From assembly GCA_020832305.1 (NCBI GenBank), contig JAFIEV010000007.1, forward strand, positions 7,501 to 71,500: a stretch of DNA of 64,000 nucleotides, read 5' to 3'. Source of the DNA: Cyclobacteriaceae bacterium. Its GTDB lineage: Bacteria; Bacteroidota; Bacteroidia; Cytophagales; Cyclobacteriaceae. The notes beneath the pieces were generated by a model, which worked only from the letters and a program-made list of their open reading frames with translations, was not told the origin of the DNA and ran no database searches. Shown piece by piece: positions 8,616 to 17,034 of this stretch (within the stretch, counting starts at the first letter, position 1; each line of letters begins with the position of its first letter). Position numbers and translations under genes: made by a program.

Positions 8616-11600
8616 ATGACACACCTTAAAGCCTTAATCAAAAAAAGCTTCCTTTTTACCTTGATTGTGTTCCTGGGGTGTAAAAGTGAAAAAGAAGAAT
8701 ATAGGACAGAGATAGTTAATGATTCAAAAAAGATCTTTGAGTTATTGTCTCCTGAGCAAACCGGTATTGACTTTTACAATAAAGTAGTCAACAAGGAAAA
8801 ATTTAATATTTTCTCATATAGAAATTTCTACAACGGTGGTGGTGTTGGAATTATAGATGTAAATAATGATGGTCTAAAGGATATAATCCTCACGGGCAAT
8901 CAAACCGGCAACAAATTATATCTGAACAAGGGAAATTTTGAATTTGAAGATATAACCACTGCTGCCGGCCTCGATAAAAGCAACAATTGGAGTACCGGTG
9001 TGGCCATAGTAGATATTAATCAGGATGGTTTCCACGATATCTATATCTGCAATGCCGGTTATACCGATGGCATTTCTCAGGCAAACGAGTTGTTTATTAA
9101 CAATGGCGATAACACATTCACCGAACAAGCTGCCGAATTTGGGCTCGACGATGCCGGTTATACAACCCATGCTGTTTTTTTTGATTACGATGGAGATGGC
9201 GATCTCGATGTATACATACTTAACAATAGTTTTATCCCGGTTAATACCTTAAATTATTCCAATAAAAGAGAACTCTATGCAGAAGACTGGGACGTGAAAG
9301 AATTTGTAAAGGGGGGGGGAGATAAACTGCTGAGAAACGACAATGGCAAATTTATCGATGTAAGCAGGGAGGCTGGAATATACGGCAGTTTAATTGGCTT
9401 CGGTCTGGGTGTAATGGTAGGGGATGTGAATGGTGACAATCGGCCCGATATATTTGTAGCCAATGATTTTTTTGAACGCGATTACTTATATATTAATCAA
9501 GGTAATGGCACTTTCAGGGAGGAAGGAACAGCTTACATGAGCCAGATGAGCCTGGCATCGATGGGTGCAGATATGGCAGACATTGACAACGATGGTTATC
9601 CTGAAATTTTTACAACGGAAATGCTTCCTCAAAGCGATGAAGAAATAAAGCAAAAGCTTCAATTCGATTCCTATAACACTTTCAAATTAAAACTTACAAG
9701 GGATTTTCATTATCAATACATGCAAAATACCTTACAGCTCAACAATCAAAATGGCACATTTAGTGAAATTTCATGGTATGCAGGGGTAGCGCAAAGCGAC
9801 TGGAGTTGGGGTGCCTTGATTTTTGATGGAAATCTCGATGGCTTCAAAGACCTGTTTGTTTGCAATGGTGTATACCAGGATGTAACAGACACTGATTTTA
9901 TGGATTTTTTTGCCAATGAAGTAGTGCAGCAAATGGTGCTGACCGGCACCCGGGAAGATATGAGTAAAGTACTTGAAAAAATCCCGTCTAACCCCCAGGC
10001 AAACAAATACTATAAAAACAACGGAGATTACACCTTTACGTCCGTAGAAAAAGAAATAGGTTTGGGTGACCTTACTTTTTCCAATGGCGCAGCCTACGCA
10101 GACCTCAACAATGATGGAGCTCCTGATCTGGTCATAAATAACCTTAACCAGCCTTCACACATTTACAAAAACCATATAAAAAAATTAGAGCAACCCCATC
10201 ATATCTCCGTAAATCTTAAGTATGTAAAACCCAATATTGATGGAATCGGCACGCAGGTATTTGTTTACAGCGGCCCGAATGTTTTTCATCAACATCATAT
10301 GCCGGCAAGAGGATTTCAATCCTCTGTAGATTACACTCTGCATTTCGGATTGGGTAAACATGAAGTAATTGACTCAATCGAGGTTCTATGGCCAAATCAT
10401 ATGATATCAAGCATATACAACATATCGGCTGATACTTTGGTAGATCTTCAATATGATAATATGGACAAAAGACCATGGAAGCCCCGGATAAAAGAAAAAA
10501 ATGTTTTTGCTCATCAGGTAAGTCATAACTTTGCCAAACATAAAGAGGACGCACATGTTGATTTCTATCATGAAGGTTTAATCATTAAAAAACTTTCGCG
10601 TGAAGCTGCACCTGTAGCCGTAGCAGATCTGAACGGGAATGGACTGGATGACCTTGTAATGGGTAATGCTTTAAACCAGCCTACCAGGGTATACTTTCAG
10701 AATATTTCAGGAAAATTTGAAGAGTATATACTTACAGGCTCTGAAGAATTTGAAGATACCTGTATTCACTTATTTGATGCTGATGGAGATGGTAAAACCG
10801 ATATAATTATTGGTTCCGGAGGCAACCACCAACCTTTTAAAAGTAATGCATATAAAGTGCGATTGTATTTAAATAAAGGGAAAAACAGATTTGAATATGT
10901 AGAACAACCTTCACTGCATACAGGATTCAATACAGCGGTTATCGTCTCCCTTGATTATGACGGGGATGGGGACCTCGACCTCTTTATCGGAAGCAGAAGT
11001 ATCCCACAGAATTATGGATCAGACCCGCAGAGTTTTCTGCTTGAAAACGATGGAATGGGCAATTTCACCGATATGACCCTGCGAAGGGCAAGAGAAATAT
11101 CCAATATTGGTATGGTCACCGATGCTACACTGGCCGATCTGGAAGGCGATGGTTTGCCAGAGCTTGTAGTGGTGGGCGAGTGGATGGGTATTGAAATATT
11201 TTCGATACAAAACCGCCAGTTGACTCGTTTAACACAGGATTTGCAAAAGCATAAAGGATGGTGGTACAGTGTAAAAGCCACAGACCTTAATAATAACGGT
11301 AAAGATGAACTGATCATAGGCAACAGGGGCACAAACTTTTACTTTAATGGCACCTCTGAGAGTCCTGCTAAATTATGGCTGGCAGATTTTGATGGCAACG
11401 GTGACACGGAAAAAATTATCACCAGGAGAAAACAGGATAAAGATTTTCCGATTCATATTAAGGCAGAACTCTTTTCACAACTTCCATCCTTAAAAAAAGA
11501 GAACCTCAAAAATGTGGATTATTCCAAAAAGTCTATGAAAGAACTTTTTACAGAAGAACAACGTAAGAGCGCCATCGTTAAGGAAGCCAATTATTTTTAC

Positions 11601-11963
11601 TCAGCTGTAGCTTCCTTTGCAAGTGATGTAAATATTGTGGAAGTAGTACCCTTACCGGCTCAAGCACAATTCTCCAGTATTCATGCAATTTATACAATGG
11701 ATTTCAACAATGATGGTATAACCGACCTGTTTATTGCCGGAAATGACAGTCACTTTATCCCACAGTTTTCAAAACTGGATGCCAATCAAGGTCTCCTATT
11801 GAGGGGCAAGGGCGATTTTCAGTTTGAAACTCTGCCTAAAGCTCAGCAATCTTTCAACATCTCCGGCGACATTAAGCAAATTGAAAAAATTCGAATTAAA
11901 GGATCGCCGCATATAATTGTAACTATAAACGACCAAAGTCCTGAGTTGTATAAAATAGATTAA
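8616..11963 (+). CDS. FG-GAP/VCBS repeat lipoprotein with ASPIC/UnbV domain (first paralogue)
   Basis: Large surface lipoprotein of the CRTAC1/UnbV type. ATG 8616 was chosen because it places a lipoprotein signal (LIVFLGC, Cys22) directly at the N-terminus; an upstream ATG at 8595 adds seven residues. Many calcium-binding repeats are visible, for example VDVNNDGLKDI, VDINQDGFHDI, DYDGDGDLDV, DIDNDGYPEI, and a second set after residue 660 (DADGDGKTDI, DYDGDGDLDL). The ASPIC/UnbV domain sits in the middle (about residues 535-610, GIGTQVFVYSG through PARGFQSSVDYTLHFGLG). Length is about 1,115 residues, with FG-GAP propellers on both sides. A run of nine G (9311-9319) codes for Gly-Gly-Gly. The function in SusCD loci is unknown; binding or presentation of a substrate at the surface is an inference. 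Confidence 0.93.
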   Translation: MTHLKALIKKSFLFTLIVFLGCKSEKEEYRTEIVNDSKKIFELLSPEQTGIDFYNKVVNKEKFNIFSYRNFYNGGGVGIIDVNNDGLKDIILTGNQTGNKLYLNKGNFEFEDITTAAGLDKSNNWSTGVAIVDINQDGFHDIYICNAGYTDGISQANELFINNGDNTFTEQAAEFGLDDAGYTTHAVFFDYDGDGDLDVYILNNSFIPVNTLNYSNKRELYAEDWDVKEFVKGGGDKLLRNDNGKFIDVSREAGIYGSLIGFGLGVMVGDVNGDNRPDIFVANDFFERDYLYINQGNGTFREEGTAYMSQMSLASMGADMADIDNDGYPEIFTTEMLPQSDEEIKQKLQFDSYNTFKLKLTRDFHYQYMQNTLQLNNQNGTFSEISWYAGVAQSDWSWGALIFDGNLDGFKDLFVCNGVYQDVTDTDFMDFFANEVVQQMVLTGTREDMSKVLEKIPSNPQANKYYKNNGDYTFTSVEKEIGLGDLTFSNGAAYADLNNDGAPDLVINNLNQPSHIYKNHIKKLEQPHHISVNLKYVKPNIDGIGTQVFVYSGPNVFHQHHMPARGFQSSVDYTLHFGLGKHEVIDSIEVLWPNHMISSIYNISADTLVDLQYDNMDKRPWKPRIKEKNVFAHQVSHNFAKHKEDAHVDFYHEGLIIKKLSREAAPVAVADLNGNGLDDLVMGNALNQPTRVYFQNISGKFEEYILTGSEEFEDTCIHLFDADGDGKTDIIIGSGGNHQPFKSNAYKVRLYLNKGKNRFEYVEQPSLHTGFNTAVIVSLDYDGDGDLDLFIGSRSIPQNYGSDPQSFLLENDGMGNFTDMTLRRAREISNIGMVTDATLADLEGDGLPELVVVGEWMGIEIFSIQNRQLTRLTQDLQKHKGWWYSVKATDLNNNGKDELIIGNRGTNFYFNGTSESPAKLWLADFDGNGDTEKIITRRKQDKDFPIHIKAELFSQLPSLKKENLKNVDYSKKSMKELFTEEQRKSAIVKEANYFYSAVASFASDVNIVEVVPLPAQAQFSSIHAIYTMDFNNDGITDLFIAGNDSHFIPQFSKLDANQGLLLRGKGDFQFETLPKAQQSFNISGDIKQIEKIRIKGSPHIIVTINDQSPELYKID

Positions 11964-11995
11964 TTCCATCTAATACAACCTTAATTTTAAGAGAA

Positions 11996-14900
11996 ATGAA
12001 AATACATTTTACTTTATTTCCGGCCCTCCTGCTTTTATTTAGTGCTGTACTGCCTGCCTGCAAGGAAAAGCAGGTTTCAGTTAAAGATGCGGCATTTGAA
12101 TTACTCACGGCAGAAAAAACCGGACTTCATTTCGAAAATCAACTGCAACAAAGCATTGAGTTCTCGATTTTCGACTATATGTATTTTTTTAACGGTGGAG
12201 GTGTTGCCGCGGCAGATTTTAATCAGGATGGCCTTATAGATTTATTCTTTACCTCAAATCGGGGAAAAAATAAATTGTTCCTCAACAAAGGAAATTTGCA
12301 ATTTGAAGATGTAAGTGAAAAAGCCGGCATAGAAGGAAATGGTGAATGGGCCACAGGAGCTTCCGTTGTCGATATTAATAACGATGGAATGATCGATATT
12401 TATGTGTCTGTCGTCGGTGACCATCATACTCTGGAAGGTAGTAATCTCCTTTTTGTATGTACAGAAATAAAGGATGGCATCCCTGTATTTCAGAATAAAG
12501 CCATAGACTACGACCTTGACCTGGTGGGTTTTGGCACCCAGGCTGTATTTTTTGATATCGACAAAGATGGAGATCTGGATATGTTTATGCTCAACCATTC
12601 AGTTCATCAGAATGGCACTTTTGGACGAAGGTTTGAATTTGATGGCAAGGTTAGTGCGACGGCCGGAGATAAATTATTTATCAATGAAAATGGCCGCTTT
12701 ACAGAGCAAACCCTGAAGGCCGGTATTTACAGTACAGCCATTGGTTATGGCCTTGGCGTGGCAGTGAGTGACATCAACAATAATGGCTTGCCTGATATTT
12801 ATATAGGCAATGATTTTCATGAAAATGACTATCTGTATCTCAACCAGGGTGATGGAACGTTTGTAGAATTGCTAACAGAACAAATGGGTCAGACCAGCAG
12901 GTATACTATGGGGGTTGACATTGCAGACATTAATAACGATGGTTTTCACGATATTTTTTCATTGGATATGATGCCTTATGACAGGTATATTCTGAAAAGC
13001 TCATTGGGTGAAGATTCCTACGACAACCATTCGTTCAAAAAGCGCTTTGGATATAATGATCAGTATTCAAGAAATACTCTGCAACTAAACAATGGAGATT
13101 CAACTTTCAGCGAGATAGCCCGGTATGCAGGTGTATTTGCAACGGATTGGTCATGGGCAGCCCTGTTTTTTGATTTCAATAACAATGGATATAAAGATCT
13201 TTTTGTAAGTAATGGGATTCCCAGGCGTATGAATGATATTGATTACATCAATTTTCTTGAGGAAAATGAGGATAAAAAAATGCGTACAAGTACTGGTCTG
13301 ATGGATGAAGAAGACCTTAATGTGGTAGAAAAGATGCCCAGAATTAAAATCCCTAATATGTTTTTCAGTAATCAGGGTAACCTGACATTCGGAAACATAG
13401 GGAAAAGCATCAGAAACAATTTAAACTCTTATTCCAATGGAGCCATTTATGTAGACCTCGATAACGATGGGGATCTTGACATCGTGGTCAACAACATTGA
13501 AGACAAGCCCTTTATCTACAAAAACTTATCAGTTGAAAACCAGAGAAGCCACGATGCCCTCATCCTCAGCTTAAAAGGATCTCCCGAAAACATCCACGCC
13601 ATTGGTACCCGTATACTGATCAATAAAAAAGATGAGGTTATCAGTCAGGAATTTTATCCCGTACGTGGCTTTCAATCAAGTGCACTGGCACCCTTTCATA
13701 TCGGCGTTGGCCAGGCAAAAGATGTACAGAAAATTATTATCATCTGGCCTGATGGCACCTCATTTACACTTGAAAATCCCGTATTCAATAAGATCGTCGA
13801 ATTAGCATGGAAACCAGGTCTGCCTGATTTTGATTATTCTATATTAAAAAAGAAAAGCCAGGGAGAATTTTATGTTGAAGATCTAAGCCATTTTTTGCAT
13901 AGTAACATGGCACATAGTGAAAACAATTTTCCTGAATTTAACAGGGAACCTCTCATCCCATTTCTTACCTCTTCAGAGGGGCCTGCAATTGCTGTAGCCG
14001 ACATAAATGGCGATGGCCTGGATGATGTTTTTGTAGGAAGAGCTAAAATGTATCCTTCCAGCGTATTTATCCAAACGAAAGAGGGCACATTTGAAGAGCT
14101 CAATGTGCCCCTGCTGGCAAATGACAGTACTTTTGAAGATGTACACGCGGTTTGGCAGGATGTTGATATGGATGGATACCCCGATTTAATCGTTGCCTCC
14201 GGAGGAAACGAATACTGGGGAACCTCTGAATATTTATTACAACGAATCTACTTTAATGATGGTAAAGGAAACCTGACAGAAAAGCTTTACCTGCCAGATG
14301 CCCACCTGACAGCTTCTGTTGTGGCAGTTGATGATTATGATGGCGACGGTCTTCCTGATATATTTATAGGTGGCAGGGCTGTTCCCAGATATTATGGCCA
14401 GGAACCCTTATCTTACCTGTTTAAAAACCTGGGCAATCGCAAATTCGAGAATGTTACATCAACATCTTACCAGGAACTCCATACTGCCGGTATGGTTAAG
14501 GATGCGCATTGGCATGATTTTGATGGGGATGGCAGGCCCGATTTGATTATAGCTTCTGAATGGGAAACCATTAAAATCTTCTATAATAAAGACGGTTATT
14601 TCAGTCCGGTACAAATTACAACACATAAAGGATGGTGGAATACGCTTTTACTAGCTGATATAAATCAGGACGGTAAAACCGATATCATAGCTGGAAACCA
14701 GGGTTTAAATTCCCGTATGACGGCATCAGATAAAGAACCCATTCGCATGTATGTAAATGACTTCGACAAAAATGGACAACCAGAGCAGATTATTACCTAT
14801 TACCTGCAAGGTGAAGAAACACTGCTGGCCAATCATGAGGCATTGCGGAAACAAATTCCGGAATTGAAAAAAAGATTCCTGTTTGCAAAAGATTTTGCTA

Positions 14901-15355
14901 AGGCCAGCCTTACTGATTTGTTTGGTAAGCCAGCCATACAAAATTCCTTGATCTATGAGGCCAATACCATGGCTTCAATGTTATTCCTGCAAACAGAGCC
15001 TGGGAACTTTGAAGCCACGGAACTGACGGGTACGCTGCAATTTTCAACTTTAGATGCTATTGAAAAAGTTGAAGGTTATCCCTGGTATATAAGTGGTGGT
15101 AATACCTATGGAAATCACATGGAAATAGGTAAAAATGATGCAGATTTTGGTAATTTTTTCGTTTATAATGAAAACGGAAAGATCGATGTAATCAGGCCCG
15201 AAGGCTTAAAGTTGGAAGGCCAGGTAAGAAGTATTAAGAATATTAAGATCGGAGAAGACCATTACCTTTTATTGGGAATAAACAATGAGTCTTTAAAATT
15301 GATAAAAATATCTATGGTTAATAAAGGCAATATCTACGCTGAAAAGAACAGGTAA
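11996..15355 (+). CDS. FG-GAP/VCBS repeat lipoprotein with ASPIC/UnbV domain (second paralogue)
   Basis: Paralogue of the preceding gene with the same length (1,119 residues) and domain order. The lipoprotein signal ends LPAC (Cys22). The first propeller has NFNQDGLIDL-type repeats (ADFNQDGLIDL, VDINNDGMIDI, DIDKDGDLDM, DINNNGLPDI, DINNDGFHDI). The ASPIC/UnbV domain is near residues 535-605 (AIGTRILINKKDEV through VRGFQSSALAPFHIGVG), followed by a second propeller (DINGDGLDDV, DYDGDGLPDI, DFDGDGRPDL, DINQDGKTDI). It starts 32 bases after its neighbour, indicating an operon and an old tandem duplication. It is followed by the tandem structured repeat before the haloperoxidase-like gene. Confidence 0.93.
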   Translation: MKIHFTLFPALLLLFSAVLPACKEKQVSVKDAAFELLTAEKTGLHFENQLQQSIEFSIFDYMYFFNGGGVAAADFNQDGLIDLFFTSNRGKNKLFLNKGNLQFEDVSEKAGIEGNGEWATGASVVDINNDGMIDIYVSVVGDHHTLEGSNLLFVCTEIKDGIPVFQNKAIDYDLDLVGFGTQAVFFDIDKDGDLDMFMLNHSVHQNGTFGRRFEFDGKVSATAGDKLFINENGRFTEQTLKAGIYSTAIGYGLGVAVSDINNNGLPDIYIGNDFHENDYLYLNQGDGTFVELLTEQMGQTSRYTMGVDIADINNDGFHDIFSLDMMPYDRYILKSSLGEDSYDNHSFKKRFGYNDQYSRNTLQLNNGDSTFSEIARYAGVFATDWSWAALFFDFNNNGYKDLFVSNGIPRRMNDIDYINFLEENEDKKMRTSTGLMDEEDLNVVEKMPRIKIPNMFFSNQGNLTFGNIGKSIRNNLNSYSNGAIYVDLDNDGDLDIVVNNIEDKPFIYKNLSVENQRSHDALILSLKGSPENIHAIGTRILINKKDEVISQEFYPVRGFQSSALAPFHIGVGQAKDVQKIIIIWPDGTSFTLENPVFNKIVELAWKPGLPDFDYSILKKKSQGEFYVEDLSHFLHSNMAHSENNFPEFNREPLIPFLTSSEGPAIAVADINGDGLDDVFVGRAKMYPSSVFIQTKEGTFEELNVPLLANDSTFEDVHAVWQDVDMDGYPDLIVASGGNEYWGTSEYLLQRIYFNDGKGNLTEKLYLPDAHLTASVVAVDDYDGDGLPDIFIGGRAVPRYYGQEPLSYLFKNLGNRKFENVTSTSYQELHTAGMVKDAHWHDFDGDGRPDLIIASEWETIKIFYNKDGYFSPVQITTHKGWWNTLLLADINQDGKTDIIAGNQGLNSRMTASDKEPIRMYVNDFDKNGQPEQIITYYLQGEETLLANHEALRKQIPELKKRFLFAKDFAKASLTDLFGKPAIQNSLIYEANTMASMLFLQTEPGNFEATELTGTLQFSTLDAIEKVEGYPWYISGGNTYGNHMEIGKNDADFGNFFVYNENGKIDVIRPEGLKLEGQVRSIKNIKIGEDHYLLLGINNESLKLIKISMVNKGNIYAEKNR

Positions 15356-15374
15356 AAATTCTAAAAATCTGCAT

Positions 15375-15463
15375 ATGAAACACCCATGAGAAAAGTCTTC
15401 TCACACAGAGGAATGATTATAAAGGGTGTTCCATCTGACCATTGAAAAACAAATTATAAACAG
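15375..15463 (+). repeat. Tandem structured element, copy 1 (89 bp)
   Basis: First of two head-to-tail copies starting at ATGAAAC. Stem P1 pairs AACACCC (15379-15385) with GGGTGTT (15424-15430). Inside it TGAGAA (15387-15392) pairs with TTCTCA (15398-15403) around loop AAGTC. A second hairpin pairs CATCTG (15432-15437) with CAGATG (15461-15466). A 19-codon mini-ORF runs from 15386 to 15445 (MRKVFSHRGMIIKGVPSDH). Compared with copy 2, P1 shows two compensatory base-pair changes. I do not recognise it as a known riboswitch or leader. Confidence 0.75.
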
Positions 15464-15551
15464 ATGAAACCTCCATGAGAAAATGGTTCTCACACATGGG
15501 AATGATTATAATGGAGGTTCCATCTGACCTTAAAAAAACAATTATAAACAG
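15464..15551 (+). repeat. Tandem structured element, copy 2 (88 bp)
   Basis: Second copy, ending at the ATG of the haloperoxidase-like gene. P1 pairs AACCTCC (15468-15474) with GGAGGTT (15513-15519), the inner stem TGAGAA/TTCTCA encloses loop AATGG, and CATCTG (15521-15526) pairs with CAGATG (15549-15554), so the pairing would cover the next start codon at 15552. A 26-codon mini-ORF runs from 15475 to 15555, reads MRKWFSHMGMIIMEVPSD and further, and its TGA overlaps that ATG as ATGA. Confidence 0.75.
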
Positions 15552-16925
15552 ATGAAAGGCTTTATTACGACCGGTTGTATGAATAAAATATTGTTCGCGG
15601 TAACAGGATTCCTGCTTTTAGGCAATATGTTTGGCTGTAATCCTCCTAAACAAAAAAGAGACCTGCAGCCTGAATTTATGTATAGTGTAATGCAGGAGCT
15701 TACAGATGTGATTGTACACGACATTTTTTCGCCTCCTGTGGCATCGAGGATATATGCCTATCCCAGCATAGCCGCATATGAAATTATGCAGTGGGAAGAC
15801 GATGATTGTCTGTCACTGGCTGGTCAGCTCAATGGTCTTGAAGCATTAGCCAAGCCTGAATTCGAAATTAGTTATCCCCTGGCTGCAACGCATGCTATGT
15901 ATTTGGTTGGGAAAAACCTCGTATTTTCAGAACAGAAACTGGAAGGCTGGTACACACCGAGATTTGAAGATATCAGAAGAAATAGTGGGCTTACCAAAAA
16001 AAAATTTAATAACTCTATACAGTATGCAGAAGATGTAGCTGAGCATATTCTTAACTGGGCCGACGGTGATAATTACAAACAAACCCGCACTATGGCCAAG
16101 CACAGCCTGAGCGAATTTCCCCATCATTGGGAGCCTACTCCCCCAGCATATATGGAGGCCATTGAACCCAATTGGAATAAAATCAGACCTTTTACCCTAA
16201 AAGAATTAGAATCTTTTTCACCTGCACCACCTCCGCCATTCAGCCTGGAAAAAGGCAGTGATTTTATGCAGGAAGTCATGAAGGTCTATGAGGCCGTAAA
16301 CCAGCGTACTAAAGAGCAGGCAGAGATCGCGGCTTTCTGGGACTGTAATCCTTATGTAATGAATATTACCGGACATGTAATGTATGCTACCAAAAAAATA
16401 ACTCCGGGAGGTCACTGGATGGACATTGTAACAACAGCCTGTAAAATCGACTCATCTGGTTTTCTGAAAACAGCCAAAGCCTATGCCCTTACTTCCATTG
16501 CATTAGCTGATGCATTTATTGTATGTTGGGATGAAAAATTCAGAAGCAATCTCATAAGACCTGAAACTTTCATAAACCGATATCTCGATGAAAAATGGGT
16601 GCCGGTGCTTCAGACACCTCCTTTCCCGGAACATACCAGTGGCCATAGTGTGATCTCTTCTGCCGCCGCCGTAATACTTACTGATATTTTCGGTGAGGAT
16701 TTTCCTTTCATCGATAGTACTGAAGTTAAATATGGTTTACCGCCGAGGAAATTTGAAAGCTTTTTAGCTGCCGCTGAAGAAGCTGCTATCAGCCGTCTGT
16801 ATGGAGGCATTCATTATATGCCTGCCATTACAGAAGGTGTAAAACAAGGAAAGTCAGTTGGGAATTATATTATTGGGCATCTCAAACTGGAAAATGATCT
16901 TATGTCTGTTGCTGATAGCGAATAA
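15552..16925 (+). CDS. Vanadium-dependent haloperoxidase-like (PAP2 superfamily) lipoprotein, first paralogue
   Basis: Member of the vanadium haloperoxidase / acid phosphatase superfamily, 457 residues. The anion-binding signature is visible in order: K-x6-R-P as KFRSNLIRP (Lys about 329, Arg 336), TSGH (His about 365) and SRLYGGIH (Arg 415, His 421). The Asp that usually follows the last His in PAP2 enzymes is absent (HYMPA). A lipoprotein signal ends in MFGC. Two starts are possible: ATG 15552, which overlaps the stop of a mini-ORF as ATGA, and ATG 15579, which gives a tighter signal peptide; I prefer 15552. Vanadate-dependent oxidation of halides is the family activity; phosphatase activity is the alternative. 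Confidence 0.88.
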   Translation: MKGFITTGCMNKILFAVTGFLLLGNMFGCNPPKQKRDLQPEFMYSVMQELTDVIVHDIFSPPVASRIYAYPSIAAYEIMQWEDDDCLSLAGQLNGLEALAKPEFEISYPLAATHAMYLVGKNLVFSEQKLEGWYTPRFEDIRRNSGLTKKKFNNSIQYAEDVAEHILNWADGDNYKQTRTMAKHSLSEFPHHWEPTPPAYMEAIEPNWNKIRPFTLKELESFSPAPPPPFSLEKGSDFMQEVMKVYEAVNQRTKEQAEIAAFWDCNPYVMNITGHVMYATKKITPGGHWMDIVTTACKIDSSGFLKTAKAYALTSIALADAFIVCWDEKFRSNLIRPETFINRYLDEKWVPVLQTPPFPEHTSGHSVISSAAAVILTDIFGEDFPFIDSTEVKYGLPPRKFESFLAAAEEAAISRLYGGIHYMPAITEGVKQGKSVGNYIIGHLKLENDLMSVADSE

Positions 16926-16999
16926 ATTATAATCAAATAGTATTTGACTTATGCTGTTAGTGTCGAAAGCATATAGAATTACAAAAATTCAAAATTTTG

Positions 17000-17007
17000 T
17001 ATATTTG
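17000..17007 (+). promoter_or_regulatory. -7 box upstream of second haloperoxidase-like gene
   Basis: TATATTTG matches the Bacteroidota -7 consensus TAnnTTTG, 27 bases before the ATG. No clear -33 TTTG lies at the right distance, so this may be a weak secondary promoter inside the operon. A 6-bp hairpin (TATGCT / AGCATA) lies just upstream, around 16949-16973. Confidence 0.4.
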
Positions 17008-17034
17008 TAAATGTCGGGTTAAAGTATTTTAAGT

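Noticed and set aside
8616-15355. FG-GAP genes as integrin-like adhesins
   Set aside because: The ASPIC/UnbV domain and SusCD context point to the CRTAC1/UnbV group; no adhesion domain or T9SS C-terminal sorting domain is visible.
15375-15551. Tandem element as an integron attC site or a hammerhead ribozyme
   Set aside because: The attC core sites (RYYYAAC and GTTRRRY in the right order) are missing, and the hammerhead core CTGATGA...GAAA is absent.
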